Shown here piece by piece: positions 25,973 through 35,813 of a DNA stretch of 64,000 bases (positions within the stretch are counted from its first letter, which is position 1; each line of letters begins with the position of its first letter). Source of the DNA: Thermus hydrothermalis (lineage in GTDB: Bacteria > Deinococcota > Deinococci > Deinococcales > Thermaceae); assembly GCF_022760925.1 (NCBI RefSeq), contig NZ_JAKTNT010000008.1, positions 33,579 through 97,578 of the forward strand, in the 5' to 3' direction. Under the pieces are notes generated by a model. The model saw only the letters and a program-made list of their open reading frames with translations, ran no database searches and had not been told where the DNA came from. The position numbers and the translations under genes were made by a program.

Positions 25973-27036
25973 GCTTTCAAGGCCCCTTCCAGGCGCCTTA
26001 GGGCCTCTTCCAACACCTCGGGGTAGGTGGCGAAGTTGAGGCGCACGTACCGGTCGTACCCTTCCCCGAAGCTCTCCCCGGGGTTTAGCGCCACCCGGGC
26101 CTCCTGGAGGAAAAAGGCGGCGGCCTTGGGGATTTCCGTCTTTATCCAGGCCAGGTAGGTGCCCTCAGGGGGGAAGTGCCCTAGGCCCACCCGCCTGGCC
26201 CAGGCCGCCACCCGCTCCCGGTTGGCCTTAAGGCGGGCGAGGATTTCCCGGAGCCAGGGCTCCCCTTCCCGCAAGGCCGCCTTCCAGGCGGCCATGGCCA
26301 AGACGTTGGGGAAGGTATGGGGGAGGTGGCGCTTCAGGGCCTCCACCAGGGGCTTGGGCCCCACCACGGCCCCCAGGGGTAGCCCCGCCAGGTTGTAGGC
26401 CTTGCCCGGGCCCAGGAGGGTGAGGGTGCGCTCGGGGAGGAAGCGGGCCAGGGGCACGTGGGGCCTTTCGTAGGTGAGGGGGGCGTGGAGCTCGTCGGAA
26501 ACCACGATGAGGTCGTGCCTGCGGGCGATGGCGGCGAGGGCGGCAAGCTCCTCCTCGGTGAAGACCCGGCCCGTGGGGTTTTGCGGGTGGCAGAAGAGGA
26601 GGAGGCGGCTGGCGAAGGCGAGGCGCTCTAGGCCGGGAAGGTCCAGGCGGTAGCCCTCCTCCGTTTCCCGCAAGGGGTTGGCGAGAAGGGTGCGCTTCTG
26701 CTCGCGGATGGCGGCGAGGAAGGGGGGGTAGATGGGAAGCTGGGTCAAGACCCCTTGGCCAGGGGCGGTGAAGGCGGCCACGGCGGCGTAAAGCCCCACC
26801 ACCACCCCGGGCATGAAGGCCACCTCCCCTTGCAGGCCCGTCTGTTCCAGGAGGAGGGCCTTGAGCTCGGGGTCCCCTTCCCGGGGCGGATAGCCCAAAA
26901 ACCCCTCCGCCCGCTCCTTCAGGGCCCGCACGATGGGCTCGGCCACGGGGAAGTCCATGTCCGCAACCCACAGGGGCAACACGTCCTCGGGGTAGGCGCT
27001 CCACTTCAGGGAGTCCTTGCGGGGCGGTAGCGTCAT
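25954..27036 (-). CDS. PLP-dependent aminotransferase, PatB/MalY (cystathionine beta-lyase-like) family
   Basis: A 360-residue fold-type I PLP enzyme. Visible are NPTGR (153-157), Asp181 in [10 protein letters not shown] (contacts the pyridine N) and the Schiff-base Lys212 in [12 protein letters not shown]. The N-terminus [24 protein letters not shown] is the PatB/MalY signature, so C-S beta-lyase activity on cystathionine or cysteine, or aminotransfer, is expected. The gene ends inside the hsp20 terminator. trmB lies 20 bp upstream on the same strand. Confidence 0.9.
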   Translation of the reverse strand: MTLPPRKDSLKWSAYPEDVLPLWVADMDFPVAEPIVRALKERAEGFLGYPPREGDPELKALLLEQTGLQGEVAFMPGVVVGLYAAVAAFTAPGQGVLTQLPIYPPFLAAIREQKRTLLANPLRETEEGYRLDLPGLERLAFASRLLLFCHPQNPTGRVFTEEELAALAAIARRHDLIVVSDELHAPLTYERPHVPLARFLPERTLTLLGPGKAYNLAGLPLGAVVGPKPLVEALKRHLPHTFPNVLAMAAWKAALREGEPWLREILARLKANRERVAAWARRVGLGHFPPEGTYLAWIKTEIPKAAAFFLQEARVALNPGESFGEGYDRYVRLNFATYPEVLEEALRRLEGALKAKNPQD

Positions 27037-27056
27037 GGGTTTATCTTACCCGGGGC

Positions 27057-27992
27057 CTAGGTGTGGTCCTGGACCACCTTGAGCCCCAGGGCCTTTAGCC
27101 TTTCCACCAGGGCCCGCACCGCCCCTTTCACCCCCTCGGTGATGAGGGGGCTTCCAAAGCGGCTCACCCCGGCGTAGACGCCGTGGGCGCTTGGCCGCAC
27201 CTCCAGGAGGAGGTCTTGGGTGAGGTCCTCCTCCTCGAGGTGGGTGAGGACATAAAACCCCTTTTCTCCCTTTGCGGTTTCCAAAAACACCGCCACCCCG
27301 CCCGGCACCGGCACGGGGGTTTTCCCTAGCTCCAGGGCCTCGGGCAGGCTTCCTTCCAAGAGGGCGTGGGCCACAGCGTACCTCCTTATGGGGGGCCAAG
27401 GGGTGGGGTCCTCCCCCACCTTGGTGAAGACGGCGTGGAAGAAGGGGCGCCCCGCTTCCCGCCACTTGAGGGCGTACTTGGTCCTCAGGTGGGCCTCGGG
27501 GGGCGGCTTCACCTCCACCCGGTAAAGCCCCGTCTTGGCCGCCTCCTCGAGGGCGAAGCGGAAGTACGCCTCGTGGTCCGTGGTGAGGAGGAGGCTTCCC
27601 CCTTCCCGAAGCCGGGTGGAAAGCCTGCGGAAAAAGCCTTCCTGGAGAAGGCGCCTTTCCTGGTGCCGCTTCTTGGGCCAGGGGTCGGGGAAGTTCACGA
27701 TGACTTCCTGCAGGCTTCCCGGGGGCACCAGGTTCCTTAGGGCGAAGGGGCCTTCCCCGTGATAAAGGCGCACGTTTTCCACACCAAAGCGGCGCATCCT
27801 CCTGTAGGCCCTGAGGACGCTCGCCGCCGAAACCTCGGCCCCCAGGACGAGCCAACCCGGACGGGCCAGGGCGTACTCCAGGGTGAAGCGCCCATCCCCA
27901 AAGCCGATCTCCAAGGCCAAGGGGCCTTCCCGCCCGAAGAGGTCCCGGGGAGCGGGCGGCCAGGTGGGGAGGAGGGCGGGGCGCACCAGCAC
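27057..27992 (-). CDS. trmB: tRNA (guanine-N7-)-methyltransferase TrmB with long C-terminal extension
   Basis: Methylates N7 of G46 in the variable loop of tRNA using S-adenosylmethionine. The SAM-binding EIGFGDG (28-34) and the TrmB signature [10 protein letters not shown] (101-110) are unmistakable. Most bacterial TrmB proteins are 210-240 residues; this one is 311, with about 110 extra residues after residue 195, including [24 protein letters not shown] start at 27992 follows TATAAT (28001-28006) by 8 bases, giving a leaderless or near-leaderless mRNA. Confidence 0.93.
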   Translation of the reverse strand: MLVRPALLPTWPPAPRDLFGREGPLALEIGFGDGRFTLEYALARPGWLVLGAEVSAASVLRAYRRMRRFGVENVRLYHGEGPFALRNLVPPGSLQEVIVNFPDPWPKKRHQERRLLQEGFFRRLSTRLREGGSLLLTTDHEAYFRFALEEAAKTGLYRVEVKPPPEAHLRTKYALKWREAGRPFFHAVFTKVGEDPTPWPPIRRYAVAHALLEGSLPEALELGKTPVPVPGGVAVFLETAKGEKGFYVLTHLEEEDLTQDLLLEVRPSAHGVYAGVSRFGSPLITEGVKGAVRALVERLKALGLKVVQDHT

Positions 27993-28000
27993 GAGGGGGC

Positions 28001-28006
28001 ATTATA
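28001..28006 (-). promoter_or_regulatory. -10 box of the trmB promoter
   Basis: Consensus TATAAT on the minus strand, 8 bases before the trmB GTG. A weak GTGAAA lies 17 bp further upstream as a possible -35. Confidence 0.6.
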
Positions 28007-28064
28007 CAGGGCTTTCAAACCCCTTTCACAGGCCGGGCCTAGGGTGAGGCTAGAGGAGGTGCCC

Positions 28065-28682
28065 ATGGCCCTATTTGGAAGCCTCAATTCCCTGCCCCTG
28101 GAGGAAATTTTGCAGATGCTTTCCCACAAGGAGGGGGCCTTGGAGATTTGGAACCTCAAGGGGATGCCCGCCACCACCCTGTACCTCAAGCCGGGCTTTA
28201 TCCGCTCCGTGGACCAAAACGGCAAGCCCCTGGATCCCGTGGCGGCCAAGGCAACCCTTCAAGCCCTGCTTTCCGCCCGGGAGGGGAGCTTTGAGTTCCT
28301 GCCGGGGGCAAGGCCTTCCCACAAGGTGCGCTTAAATCTGCCCGTGGAGAAGGTGCTCTTGGGCTTTATCACCCTCCAAGACGAGCTAGAGCGGTACCGG
28401 CCATTCCTGCCCCACCCCGAGGCCCTTTTCCAGGCGGCGGGAAACTTTCCCAAGGACCCCCGTTTTAAGGAGTTCTTCTGTCAAGCCCTTCCCCACCTGG
28501 AGCGAGGCGCCTCGGCGCAGGAGCTCGCGCAAAAGCTCCAGCTACCCCTGGACCACGTGCGCCTCTACCTATATCGGCTTCAGCTTTTGGGGATGGTGGA
28601 GCGCCTTGAGGGCCAGGAAAGGGGTCAACTTGCTCGGGGCTTGATGGCCCAGCTTAGAGGCCTGTGGAACCGAAAGGGGTAG
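28065..28682 (+). CDS. DUF4388 (PATAN-type) protein, likely signalling partner of the HD-GYP regulator
   Basis: A 205-residue protein. The N-terminal ~100 residues (MALFGSLNSLPLEEILQMLSHKEGALEIW...) match DUF4388/PATAN domains, which occur beside response regulators in motility and second-messenger systems. A helical C-terminal half (LDHVRLYLYRLQLLGMVERL) looks winged-helix-like. The ATG at 28065 follows GAGGAGGTGCCC. It ends two bases before the HD-GYP response regulator, so the two are almost certainly one operon and one pathway. Confidence 0.8.
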   Translation: MALFGSLNSLPLEEILQMLSHKEGALEIWNLKGMPATTLYLKPGFIRSVDQNGKPLDPVAAKATLQALLSAREGSFEFLPGARPSHKVRLNLPVEKVLLGFITLQDELERYRPFLPHPEALFQAAGNFPKDPRFKEFFCQALPHLERGASAQELAQKLQLPLDHVRLYLYRLQLLGMVERLEGQERGQLARGLMAQLRGLWNRKG

Positions 28683-28684
28683 CT

Positions 28685-29626
28685 ATGCGCCTCTTGGTGG
28701 TGGACGATGACCCGGTGCAGCGCCGCCTCCTCATGCGGGCCCTAGCCCCCTTGGAGGTGGAGGTGGTGGAGGCCAGGAATGGCCAGGAGGCCCTGGACCT
28801 TTTCAGGGATGGCTTGCCCCACGTGGTCCTCACCGACCTCCATATGCCCGTGATGGACGGGCTGGAGCTCACGCGGCGGGTCAAGTCCCAAGACCCGCTC
28901 CTTCCCGTCATCCTCCTCACCGCCGACGGCGAGCGGGAGATGCGGCTAAAGGGGATTGAGGCGGGGGCGGACGATCTCCTAAACCGGCCCGTGGACCTGG
29001 CGGAACTCCGCCTTAGGGTCAAGGGGCACCTGGAAAGACGGCGCCTCCAGGAACGCCTGGAGGACCTGGAGCGCACCCTGCTCGCCCTCATGCGGGCGGT
29101 GGAGATGAAGGACGCCTACACCGCCGGCCACAGGGAAAGGGTGGCCCGCTACGCCCTTTGGACGGCGGAGGAGCTGGGTGCCCGGGAGGAGGAGCGTAGG
29201 GACCTCTACCTGGGGGCTTTGCTGCACGATGTGGGGAAGATCGCCATTCCCGACCACATCCTGCGGGGCGGCTACACCCTCACGGAGGCGGAGTGGCGCC
29301 TTATCCGGGAGCACCCGGTGAAGGGGGACGAGATCCTGAAGCCCCTCAGGGCCTACCCCCGCCTCCGCCCCTACGTGCGCTGGCACCACGAGAAGCTGGA
29401 CGGCTCCGGCTACCCGGACGGGATCACCGAGGTGCCCCCTTTGGTCCAAGCGGTGGCCGTCGCCGACATCTACGATGCCCTTACCAGCGTGCGCACCTAC
29501 CGCCACCCGGCAAGGCCAGAGGAGGCCCTGGAAGCCCTGAGGAAGGAAGCGGACCAGGGCCGGCTTTCCCAGGAAGTGGTGCGGGCTTTTAGGAGCGCCC
29601 TTTTGCGAAACCGCGCCCTGCGTTAA
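28685..29626 (+). CDS. Response regulator with HD-GYP output domain (cyclic-di-GMP phosphodiesterase type)
   Basis: A 313-residue RpfG-like protein. The receiver domain (1-120) has the acidic cluster VVDDDP and phospho-acceptor Asp51 in VLTDLHMPVMDG. The usual invariant Lys of the beta5 loop is replaced by Arg101 (LLNRPVD). The HD-GYP domain (about 130-305) carries HD at 181-182 with HDVGKIAIPDHIL, and HHEKLDGSGYPDG (234-246) with a full GYP. It would hydrolyse cyclic di-GMP to control motility or biofilm. No histidine kinase is adjacent. Confidence 0.93.
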   Translation: MRLLVVDDDPVQRRLLMRALAPLEVEVVEARNGQEALDLFRDGLPHVVLTDLHMPVMDGLELTRRVKSQDPLLPVILLTADGEREMRLKGIEAGADDLLNRPVDLAELRLRVKGHLERRRLQERLEDLERTLLALMRAVEMKDAYTAGHRERVARYALWTAEELGAREEERRDLYLGALLHDVGKIAIPDHILRGGYTLTEAEWRLIREHPVKGDEILKPLRAYPRLRPYVRWHHEKLDGSGYPDGITEVPPLVQAVAVADIYDALTSVRTYRHPARPEEALEALRKEADQGRLSQEVVRAFRSALLRNRALR

Positions 29627-31410
29627 AGCCCGTACTCCTCCCAGCGGGCCTCCACCAGGGCCTGCACCTTGGGGTCCATGCGGATCCGCTCGGGCCAGAC
29701 CCGCTGGAAGCCCTCCTCGGGGAGCTTCCGGGTGCCGTCCAGGACCAGCACGGGGCCTTCCACCCCGGGCATCACCCGGGCGTCCCGCTCGGGGTCAATG
29801 TTGTTGAGCACGGCCCAAAGGAGCTCTTCCGGGGTCAGGGCGGTGTCGGCGTCTGCGAGGAGGAGGAGGCGGATGCCGGCGCTTTGGGGTGCCTTTAGGA
29901 GCCTTTCCGCCACCTCCCAGGCCTGGTGGGGCCGCCTCTTCTCCAAGGCCACCCCCCAAAGCCCCGGCCACTGCCGTTGGGCGAGGGCCTCCGGGTCCTC
30001 CGGGAGGGCGGCGTGGGCCTTGGGGGTGAAGGGCACCTCTCCTCCTTCTTCGGGGAGCTTGCGCGTGCCGTCTAGGAAGAGCTTCCCCCCGAAGGCGAAG
30101 GCGCGGGCACTATGGTCCAGGACGTCCACGGGGCCCCGGAGGAGGAGGGTGTCGCGGCCGGGGAGGGCGTGCTTTAGGGCTTCCAGGAGGGCGGCGAAGC
30201 CGGGTTTCACGGGCACCTCCCCGTCCACCGCCACAATGACCTTGGCAAACATCATCTGTCCGAGGCCCAGCATCCCGTAGGCCACCTTGTAGGCCTGGCC
30301 CGGGTACGCCTTCCTTAGGCTCACGTTCACCCAGTTGTGGGCCACTCCCTCGGGGGGCATGTGGTAGTCCACCACCTCGGGCAACACGAGGCGCAGGGCG
30401 GGGAGGAAGAGCCTTTCCGTGGCCTCAATGAGGTAGGCGTCCTCCATGGGGGGTACCCCCACGATGGTGGCGGGGTAGATGGCTCCCTTGCGGTGGGTGA
30501 GGGCGGTGACGTGGAAGCGGGGGTAAAGGTCCACGGGGGTGTAGAAGCCCGTGTGGTCGCCAAAGGGGCCTTCCTCCACCAAGGGCTCCTCCGGGTCAAT
30601 GTAGCCCTCGAGGACGAACTCCGCCTCCGCCGGCACCGGGAGGTCCACCGTGACCCCCCGGGCGAGCTCCAGGGGAGCCCCCCGGAGGAAGCCCGCCAGG
30701 TGGAACTCGCTCACCCCGGGCAGAGGAGGAAGGGGGGCGGTGGCGGCGTAGGTGAGGACCGGGTCCCCCCCAAGGGCCACGGCCACCTCCAGCTTTTTCC
30801 CCATTTTTTTGGCCTTCTCCAGGTGGCGCCGGCCCACCTTGTGGAGTTGCCAGTGCATGGCGGTGCTCCTTTGGTCCAGCACCTGCATGCGGTACATGCC
30901 GAGGTTGATCTCCCCCGTCTCCGGGTCCTTGGTGATGACGAGGGGCAGGGTGAGGAAGGGCCCCCCGTCCAGGGGCCAGCACTTGAGGACGGGGAGGCGG
31001 CTTAGGTCCACCGCTTCGCCCCGATAGACCACCTCCTGCACCGGGGCGCGGCGCACCCGCCTGGGGAAAAAGCCCCTGAGGAGGGGGAGCTTGGGGAGAA
31101 GCCCCATGAGGGCGGAAAGCCCCCCCTTGCCCGGGTTCAGGGCCAGGAGGGCCTCCACCTTCTTGGCCAGCGCGTCCAGGTCCTCCACCCCCAGGGCGAA
31201 GGCCGTGCGCTCCCGGGTGCCGAAGAGGCCGATGGCCACCGGAAAGTCCTTTTCCAAAACCCGCTCAAAGAGGAGGGCAGGGCCGCCTTGCTTCACCATC
31301 CGGTCGGCGATCTCGGTGATTTCCAGCTCGGCGCTCACCGGGACCCGGATGCGCTTAAGCTCGCCCCGGGCCTCCAGGGCTTCCAGGTAGGCCCTCAGGT
31401 TCCTGAACAC
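29623..31410 (-). CDS. UbiD-family prenylated-FMN-dependent decarboxylase
   Basis: A 595-residue member of the UbiD family, which needs prenylated FMN made by a UbiX partner (not in the window). Active-site elements include MYRMQVLDQRSTAMHW with the family Arg and the acidic EEGPFGDHTGFYT. In Thermus, which makes menaquinone by the futalosine route, a UbiD-like enzyme is expected to decarboxylate 1,4-dihydroxy-6-naphthoate; that assignment is inference. A motif LDGTRKLPEEG occurs twice in the C-terminal third. The start is GTG at 31410; TTG at 31428 is an alternative. Confidence 0.88.
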   Translation of the reverse strand: MFRNLRAYLEALEARGELKRIRVPVSAELEITEIADRMVKQGGPALLFERVLEKDFPVAIGLFGTRERTAFALGVEDLDALAKKVEALLALNPGKGGLSALMGLLPKLPLLRGFFPRRVRRAPVQEVVYRGEAVDLSRLPVLKCWPLDGGPFLTLPLVITKDPETGEINLGMYRMQVLDQRSTAMHWQLHKVGRRHLEKAKKMGKKLEVAVALGGDPVLTYAATAPLPPLPGVSEFHLAGFLRGAPLELARGVTVDLPVPAEAEFVLEGYIDPEEPLVEEGPFGDHTGFYTPVDLYPRFHVTALTHRKGAIYPATIVGVPPMEDAYLIEATERLFLPALRLVLPEVVDYHMPPEGVAHNWVNVSLRKAYPGQAYKVAYGMLGLGQMMFAKVIVAVDGEVPVKPGFAALLEALKHALPGRDTLLLRGPVDVLDHSARAFAFGGKLFLDGTRKLPEEGGEVPFTPKAHAALPEDPEALAQRQWPGLWGVALEKRRPHQAWEVAERLLKAPQSAGIRLLLLADADTALTPEELLWAVLNNIDPERDARVMPGVEGPVLVLDGTRKLPEEGFQRVWPERIRMDPKVQALVEARWEEYGL

Positions 31411-31451
31411 GCCCCTAAGCTTACCCAAAGCCCCAAGGGGCCAAAAGGGGC

Positions 31452-31790
31452 CTAGACCTCCAACACCCGGTGCTCCAACCGGAAGGCTTCGGGGCTTCCG
31501 TGGACCAAGACCGCCTCCAGGCGCACGGGGAGGTCGTCCCGTCCGAGGAGGTAGCGGGCGCTTTGGAGGAGGCGGGAAAGCTTCCTAGGGGTGAGGGCCT
31601 CGAGGGGGGTGCCGAAGCGGTCCGTGCGCCGTTGCTTCACCTCCACCACCACGTAAACCCCATCCTTTTCCATAAAAAGGTCCACCTCCCCGAAGGGGGT
31701 GCGGCGGTTTTGCCCAAGGAGCCGGTAGCCCTTTTGCCGGAGGTGGGCCAAGGCCGCCTCCTCCGCCCACCGCCCCTTCACGGCGCCCAC
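31452..31790 (-). CDS. YraN/UPF0102 family nuclease-fold protein
   Basis: A 112-residue protein with the restriction-endonuclease-like core: [17 protein letters not shown], then GEVDLF and VVVEVKQRR, which supply the E-D-ExK metal-site residues. The family is conserved across bacteria and is often located by rnhB or topA; a Holliday-junction or DNA-repair role has been proposed but is not proven. It starts with GTG and overlaps the end of the PASTA gene by 13 bases. Confidence 0.9.
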   Translation of the reverse strand: MGAVKGRWAEEAALAHLRQKGYRLLGQNRRTPFGEVDLFMEKDGVYVVVEVKQRRTDRFGTPLEALTPRKLSRLLQSARYLLGRDDLPVRLEAVLVHGSPEAFRLEHRVLEV

Positions 31791-33106
31791 TCCTGGAAGA
31801 GGACCCCGTCCAGGTAGAGCCGGAAACGGGCCTCCCCTCGCACGGGGTAGGTGCCTTCAAGCCTAAGCCCCGCTTGGCCTATCCCCTCGTAGACCACCCG
31901 TTCCCCATTTCCGTCCAAAAGGACCAGGCGCACCTCCCGTCCCTCCGCTTCCGGCGGGAGGTCTAGGGCCAAGGAAACGCTCCTTTCCGCCCCAGGGGGA
32001 GGCGAAGGGGGCAGGAGCACCTCGCCCCGGACCGCTACCCGGAGGCGCACCCCGCTCCCTTCGGGCATGGGGGTGCCGGGGGCGGGTTCTTGGGCGATCA
32101 CCGTGTCCTGGGGGGCGCCGGAGGGCACCTCCTCCACCTCCACCTTGAGCCCAGCGGCGTTGAGGAGGAAGAGGGCCTCCTTGCGGGAAAGCCCCACCAG
32201 GCGGGGCAAGGGCCAGGTGGGCCCGGAGGGGGCCCCCTGGGAGAGGAGGAGCCGCACCCCGCCCCCCGGGGCCAAGGGGGTGCCGGCCGGGGGGAAGGCG
32301 GCGAGGACCGTGCCTAGGGGTTCTGGGCTCGGGAGCTCCGCTATCCCCTCCACCCGGAAGCCGAGGGCCCTAAGCCTGGCCTCCGCCTCTTCCCGCCTAA
32401 GGCCCAAAAGCTCGGGTACCGGGTTCAGCCGCGCCTGGTTGAGGGTGAGGCGCACCGTCCGGCCGGCCCTTAAGCGGGTGCCGGGCGGGGGGTCTTGGGC
32501 CAGGACCACCTCCTTGGGCTTGGTGGGGTCGTTCCCCTCTTCCACCGCGAGCGTTAGCCCGGTGTCCTTCAGGAGGAGGAAGGCTTCCCGGGCGCTTTTG
32601 CCCACCAGGTCGGGGACGGTGTACTCGGGGGGGTTGAAGTAGCGGTAGAGGCCTTGGGAGAGGAGGAAAACCCCTAGGGCGAGGAGGAAGACCCCGGGGG
32701 CCACCCCCAGGAGGCGGGGCCTTCGCCCGGGCGTGAGGGAGGAAGCCTTTTTCCCCAGGGGCCAGGGGGCGAGGTAGGCGACGCCGTCTTCCGCCATGGC
32801 CAGGTGCTCCCGGCCGAAGCCCAAGGGGGCCAGGGCCTCCAGGGCCTTCTTGGGCGGGGCCTTGCGGGAAAGGGGCTTTTCCGGGAAGAAGGCGTAGTGG
32901 CGGCCGGGTTTGGCGGAGACGTGGGCCTCGAGGAGCCCCAGCTCCATGAGGCGCCTTAGGGCCGCCCGGTAGCGGTAAAAGCGCTCCTTGTCCTCGGGGG
33001 TCTTCACGTCAAAGAAAAAGACGAGCCCGCCCTCCACCCGGTAGAGGGTGATGCCCTCCCGGCTTTCCAAGGTTTCCAGCACCGGGTAGCGGTCGTCCAA
33101 GACCAT
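31778..33106 (-). CDS. Membrane-anchored PASTA-domain protein with a kinase-remnant-like N-terminus
   Basis: A 442-residue protein. The cytoplasmic N-terminal region (1-130) begins [23 protein letters not shown], resembling the start of a Ser/Thr kinase N-lobe but lacking catalytic loop and DFG motifs. One transmembrane helix (about 132-154) leads to three extracytoplasmic PASTA repeats (about 161-228, 232-300 and 306-372), each with VP(D/E)L(V/L)G-type openings, and a small beta-rich C-terminal domain. PASTA repeats usually sense uncrosslinked peptidoglycan. TATAAT at 33116-33121 lies 9 bases before the ATG. Confidence 0.8.
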   Translation of the reverse strand: MVLDDRYPVLETLESREGITLYRVEGGLVFFFDVKTPEDKERFYRYRAALRRLMELGLLEAHVSAKPGRHYAFFPEKPLSRKAPPKKALEALAPLGFGREHLAMAEDGVAYLAPWPLGKKASSLTPGRRPRLLGVAPGVFLLALGVFLLSQGLYRYFNPPEYTVPDLVGKSAREAFLLLKDTGLTLAVEEGNDPTKPKEVVLAQDPPPGTRLRAGRTVRLTLNQARLNPVPELLGLRREEAEARLRALGFRVEGIAELPSPEPLGTVLAAFPPAGTPLAPGGGVRLLLSQGAPSGPTWPLPRLVGLSRKEALFLLNAAGLKVEVEEVPSGAPQDTVIAQEPAPGTPMPEGSGVRLRVAVRGEVLLPPSPPPGAERSVSLALDLPPEAEGREVRLVLLDGNGERVVYEGIGQAGLRLEGTYPVRGEARFRLYLDGVLFQEWAP

Positions 33107-33115
33107 GCGCCGCCG

Positions 33116-33121
33116 ATTATA
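33116..33121 (-). promoter_or_regulatory. -10 box of the PASTA gene
   Basis: Consensus TATAAT on the minus strand, 9 bases from the ATG at 33106. The divergent flavoprotein gene has its own TATACT at 33144-33149. Confidence 0.5.
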
Positions 33122-33159
33122 CCCCCCACTTGTCCCCGCCCCGTATACTCTAAAGGGTT

Positions 33160-33702
33160 ATGTGGGACGTGCTTGTGGTGGGCGGTGGACCTTCGGGCCT
33201 TTCTGCGGCCCTTTTCCTGGCCCGGGCGGGCCTGAAGACCTTGGTTCTGGATGGCGGGCGCTCCCAGGTCCTCCAGGTGAGCCAGGTGCCCAACTACCCT
33301 GGGCTTCTGGACGAGCCCTCGGGAGAAGAGCTCCTCGCCCGCTTGAGGGCCCACGCCGAGCGCTACGGGGCCGAGGTGCGCCGGGGGGTGGTGAAGGGGG
33401 TCAGGGACCTGGGCGGGGTGTTTGAGGTGGAGACGGAGGAGGGCGTGGTGGAGGCGGAAAGGCTTCTCCTTTGCACCCACAAAGACCCCACCCTCCCCTC
33501 CCTCCTGGGCCTTAACCGCAAGGGCACCTTCATTGACACCGACGAGGGGGGGCGCACCAGCTACCCCCGGGTCTACGCCGCCGGGGTGGCCCGGGGCAAG
33601 GTGCCGGGCCACGCCATCGTGAGCGCCGGGGACGGGGCCTACGTGGCGGTGCACCTCATCTCCGACCTGCGGGGCGAGCCCTACAAGGACCACGCCAAGT
33701 AG
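33160..33702 (+). CDS. Short single-domain FAD oxidoreductase related to thioredoxin reductase
   Basis: A 180-residue flavoprotein. The FAD site WDVLVVGGGPSGLSAALFLARAG and the C-terminal YAAGVARGKVPGHAIVSAGDGAYVA are those of thioredoxin reductases. The NADPH-binding domain and the redox CxxC are absent, and the polypeptide joins the two FAD-domain halves directly. It is therefore not a thioredoxin reductase. It may bind FAD and accept electrons from another partner, but function is unknown. TATACT lies 10 bases before the ATG. Confidence 0.8.
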   Translation: MWDVLVVGGGPSGLSAALFLARAGLKTLVLDGGRSQVLQVSQVPNYPGLLDEPSGEELLARLRAHAERYGAEVRRGVVKGVRDLGGVFEVETEEGVVEAERLLLCTHKDPTLPSLLGLNRKGTFIDTDEGGRTSYPRVYAAGVARGKVPGHAIVSAGDGAYVAVHLISDLRGEPYKDHAK

Positions 33703-33719
33703 GGCCTTCCCTTTCTCAT

Positions 33720-33743
33720 CCTTCCCCCGTAGGGTGGGGAAGG
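33720..33743 (+). promoter_or_regulatory. Inverted repeat enclosing the ribosome-binding site of the prenyltransferase gene
   Basis: CCTTCCCC (33720-33727) and GGGGAAGG (33736-33743) form an 8-bp stem with an 8-base loop ending one base before the ATG at 33745. In RNA it would hide the purine-rich ribosome site. It could equally act as a weak 3' hairpin for the preceding gene. Confidence 0.45.
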
Positions 33744-33744
33744 T

Positions 33745-34536
33745 ATGCTCCGGCGCCTCCTCTCCCTCACCCGCCCCCTTTACTGGTACTACGAGCGCCG
33801 CCTCCTGAAGGAGGTGAAGGGGGGGCCCATGCCCCGGCACCTGGGCCTCATCCTGGACGGGAACCGCCGCTACGCCAAGGCCTTGGGGCTTTCCCCCACC
33901 AAGGGGCACGAGTTCGGGGTGCACAAGGCCTACGAGGTCCTGGAGTGGTGCCTGGAGATGGGCATCAGGACGGTTACCGTCTGGGTCTTCTCCACGGACA
34001 ACTTCAACCGCCCCCCGGAGGAGGTGGAGGAGCTCATGCGCCTCTTCGTGCGGGAGGCGGAAAGGATGGCGGAGGACCACCGGATCCTGGAGCACCAGGT
34101 GCAGGTGCGGGTGATCGGGCGGCGGGAGGGGTTTTCCGAGGAGGTGCTCAGGGCCCTTGAGCGCCTGGAGGAAAGCACCCGCCACCACCAGGGCATGGTG
34201 CTCAACATCGCCATGGGCTACGGGGGGCGGGAAGAGATTGTGGATGCGGTGAAGAGGCTTCTCCTCGAGGCCGAGGAAAAGGGGCTTAGCCCGGGCCAGG
34301 TGGCGGCCTCCCTCACCCCCGAGGAGATCGCCCAAAGGCTTTACACCGCCGGGCTTCCCGACCCCGACTTCATCATCCGCACCTCGGGGGAGATAAGGCT
34401 TTCGGGGTTTTTGCTCTGGCAGTCCGCCTACTCCGAGTTCTACTTCGCCGATGTGCTCTGGCCGGAGTTTCGCAAGATTGACTTCCTGCGCGCCCTAAGG
34501 AGCTACCAGGCCCGGGAGCGCCGGTTCGGGCGTTGA
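33745..34536 (+). CDS. uppS: cis-Prenyltransferase (undecaprenyl diphosphate synthase family)
   Basis: A 263-residue enzyme that extends farnesyl diphosphate with isopentenyl diphosphate to the lipid carrier used for peptidoglycan and surface polysaccharides. Catalytic Asp38 lies in LILDGNRRYAKALGL, and RTSGEIRLSGFLLWQSAYSEFYF supplies the C-terminal diphosphate site. The common bacterial forms are DGNGRWAK and SNFLLWQ; DGNRRYAK and SGFLLWQ look more like archaeal or short-chain branches. Product length is therefore not certain. Its stop codon overlaps the -35 box of the lysine operon promoter. Confidence 0.9.
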   Translation: MLRRLLSLTRPLYWYYERRLLKEVKGGPMPRHLGLILDGNRRYAKALGLSPTKGHEFGVHKAYEVLEWCLEMGIRTVTVWVFSTDNFNRPPEEVEELMRLFVREAERMAEDHRILEHQVQVRVIGRREGFSEEVLRALERLEESTRHHQGMVLNIAMGYGGREEIVDAVKRLLLEAEEKGLSPGQVAASLTPEEIAQRLYTAGLPDPDFIIRTSGEIRLSGFLLWQSAYSEFYFADVLWPEFRKIDFLRALRSYQARERRFGR

Positions 34537-34559
34537 CAAAATGCGGGGCTTCGTATACC
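34533..34559 (+). promoter_or_regulatory. Promoter of the lysine biosynthesis operon
   Basis: Consensus TTGACA (34533-34538) and TATACC (34554-34559) with a short 15-bp spacer. The -35 box overlaps the uppS stop codon. The transcript starts just before the leader peptide. Confidence 0.65.
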
Positions 34560-34571
34560 CTTACAGGCAAG

Positions 34572-35811
<1,240 letters not shown>

Positions 35812-35813
35812 GC

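Noticed and set aside
33130..33149. TTGTCC and TATACT as a promoter pair for the small flavoprotein gene
   Set aside because: The spacing is only 8 bp. The -10 box alone is plausible, but not this pair.
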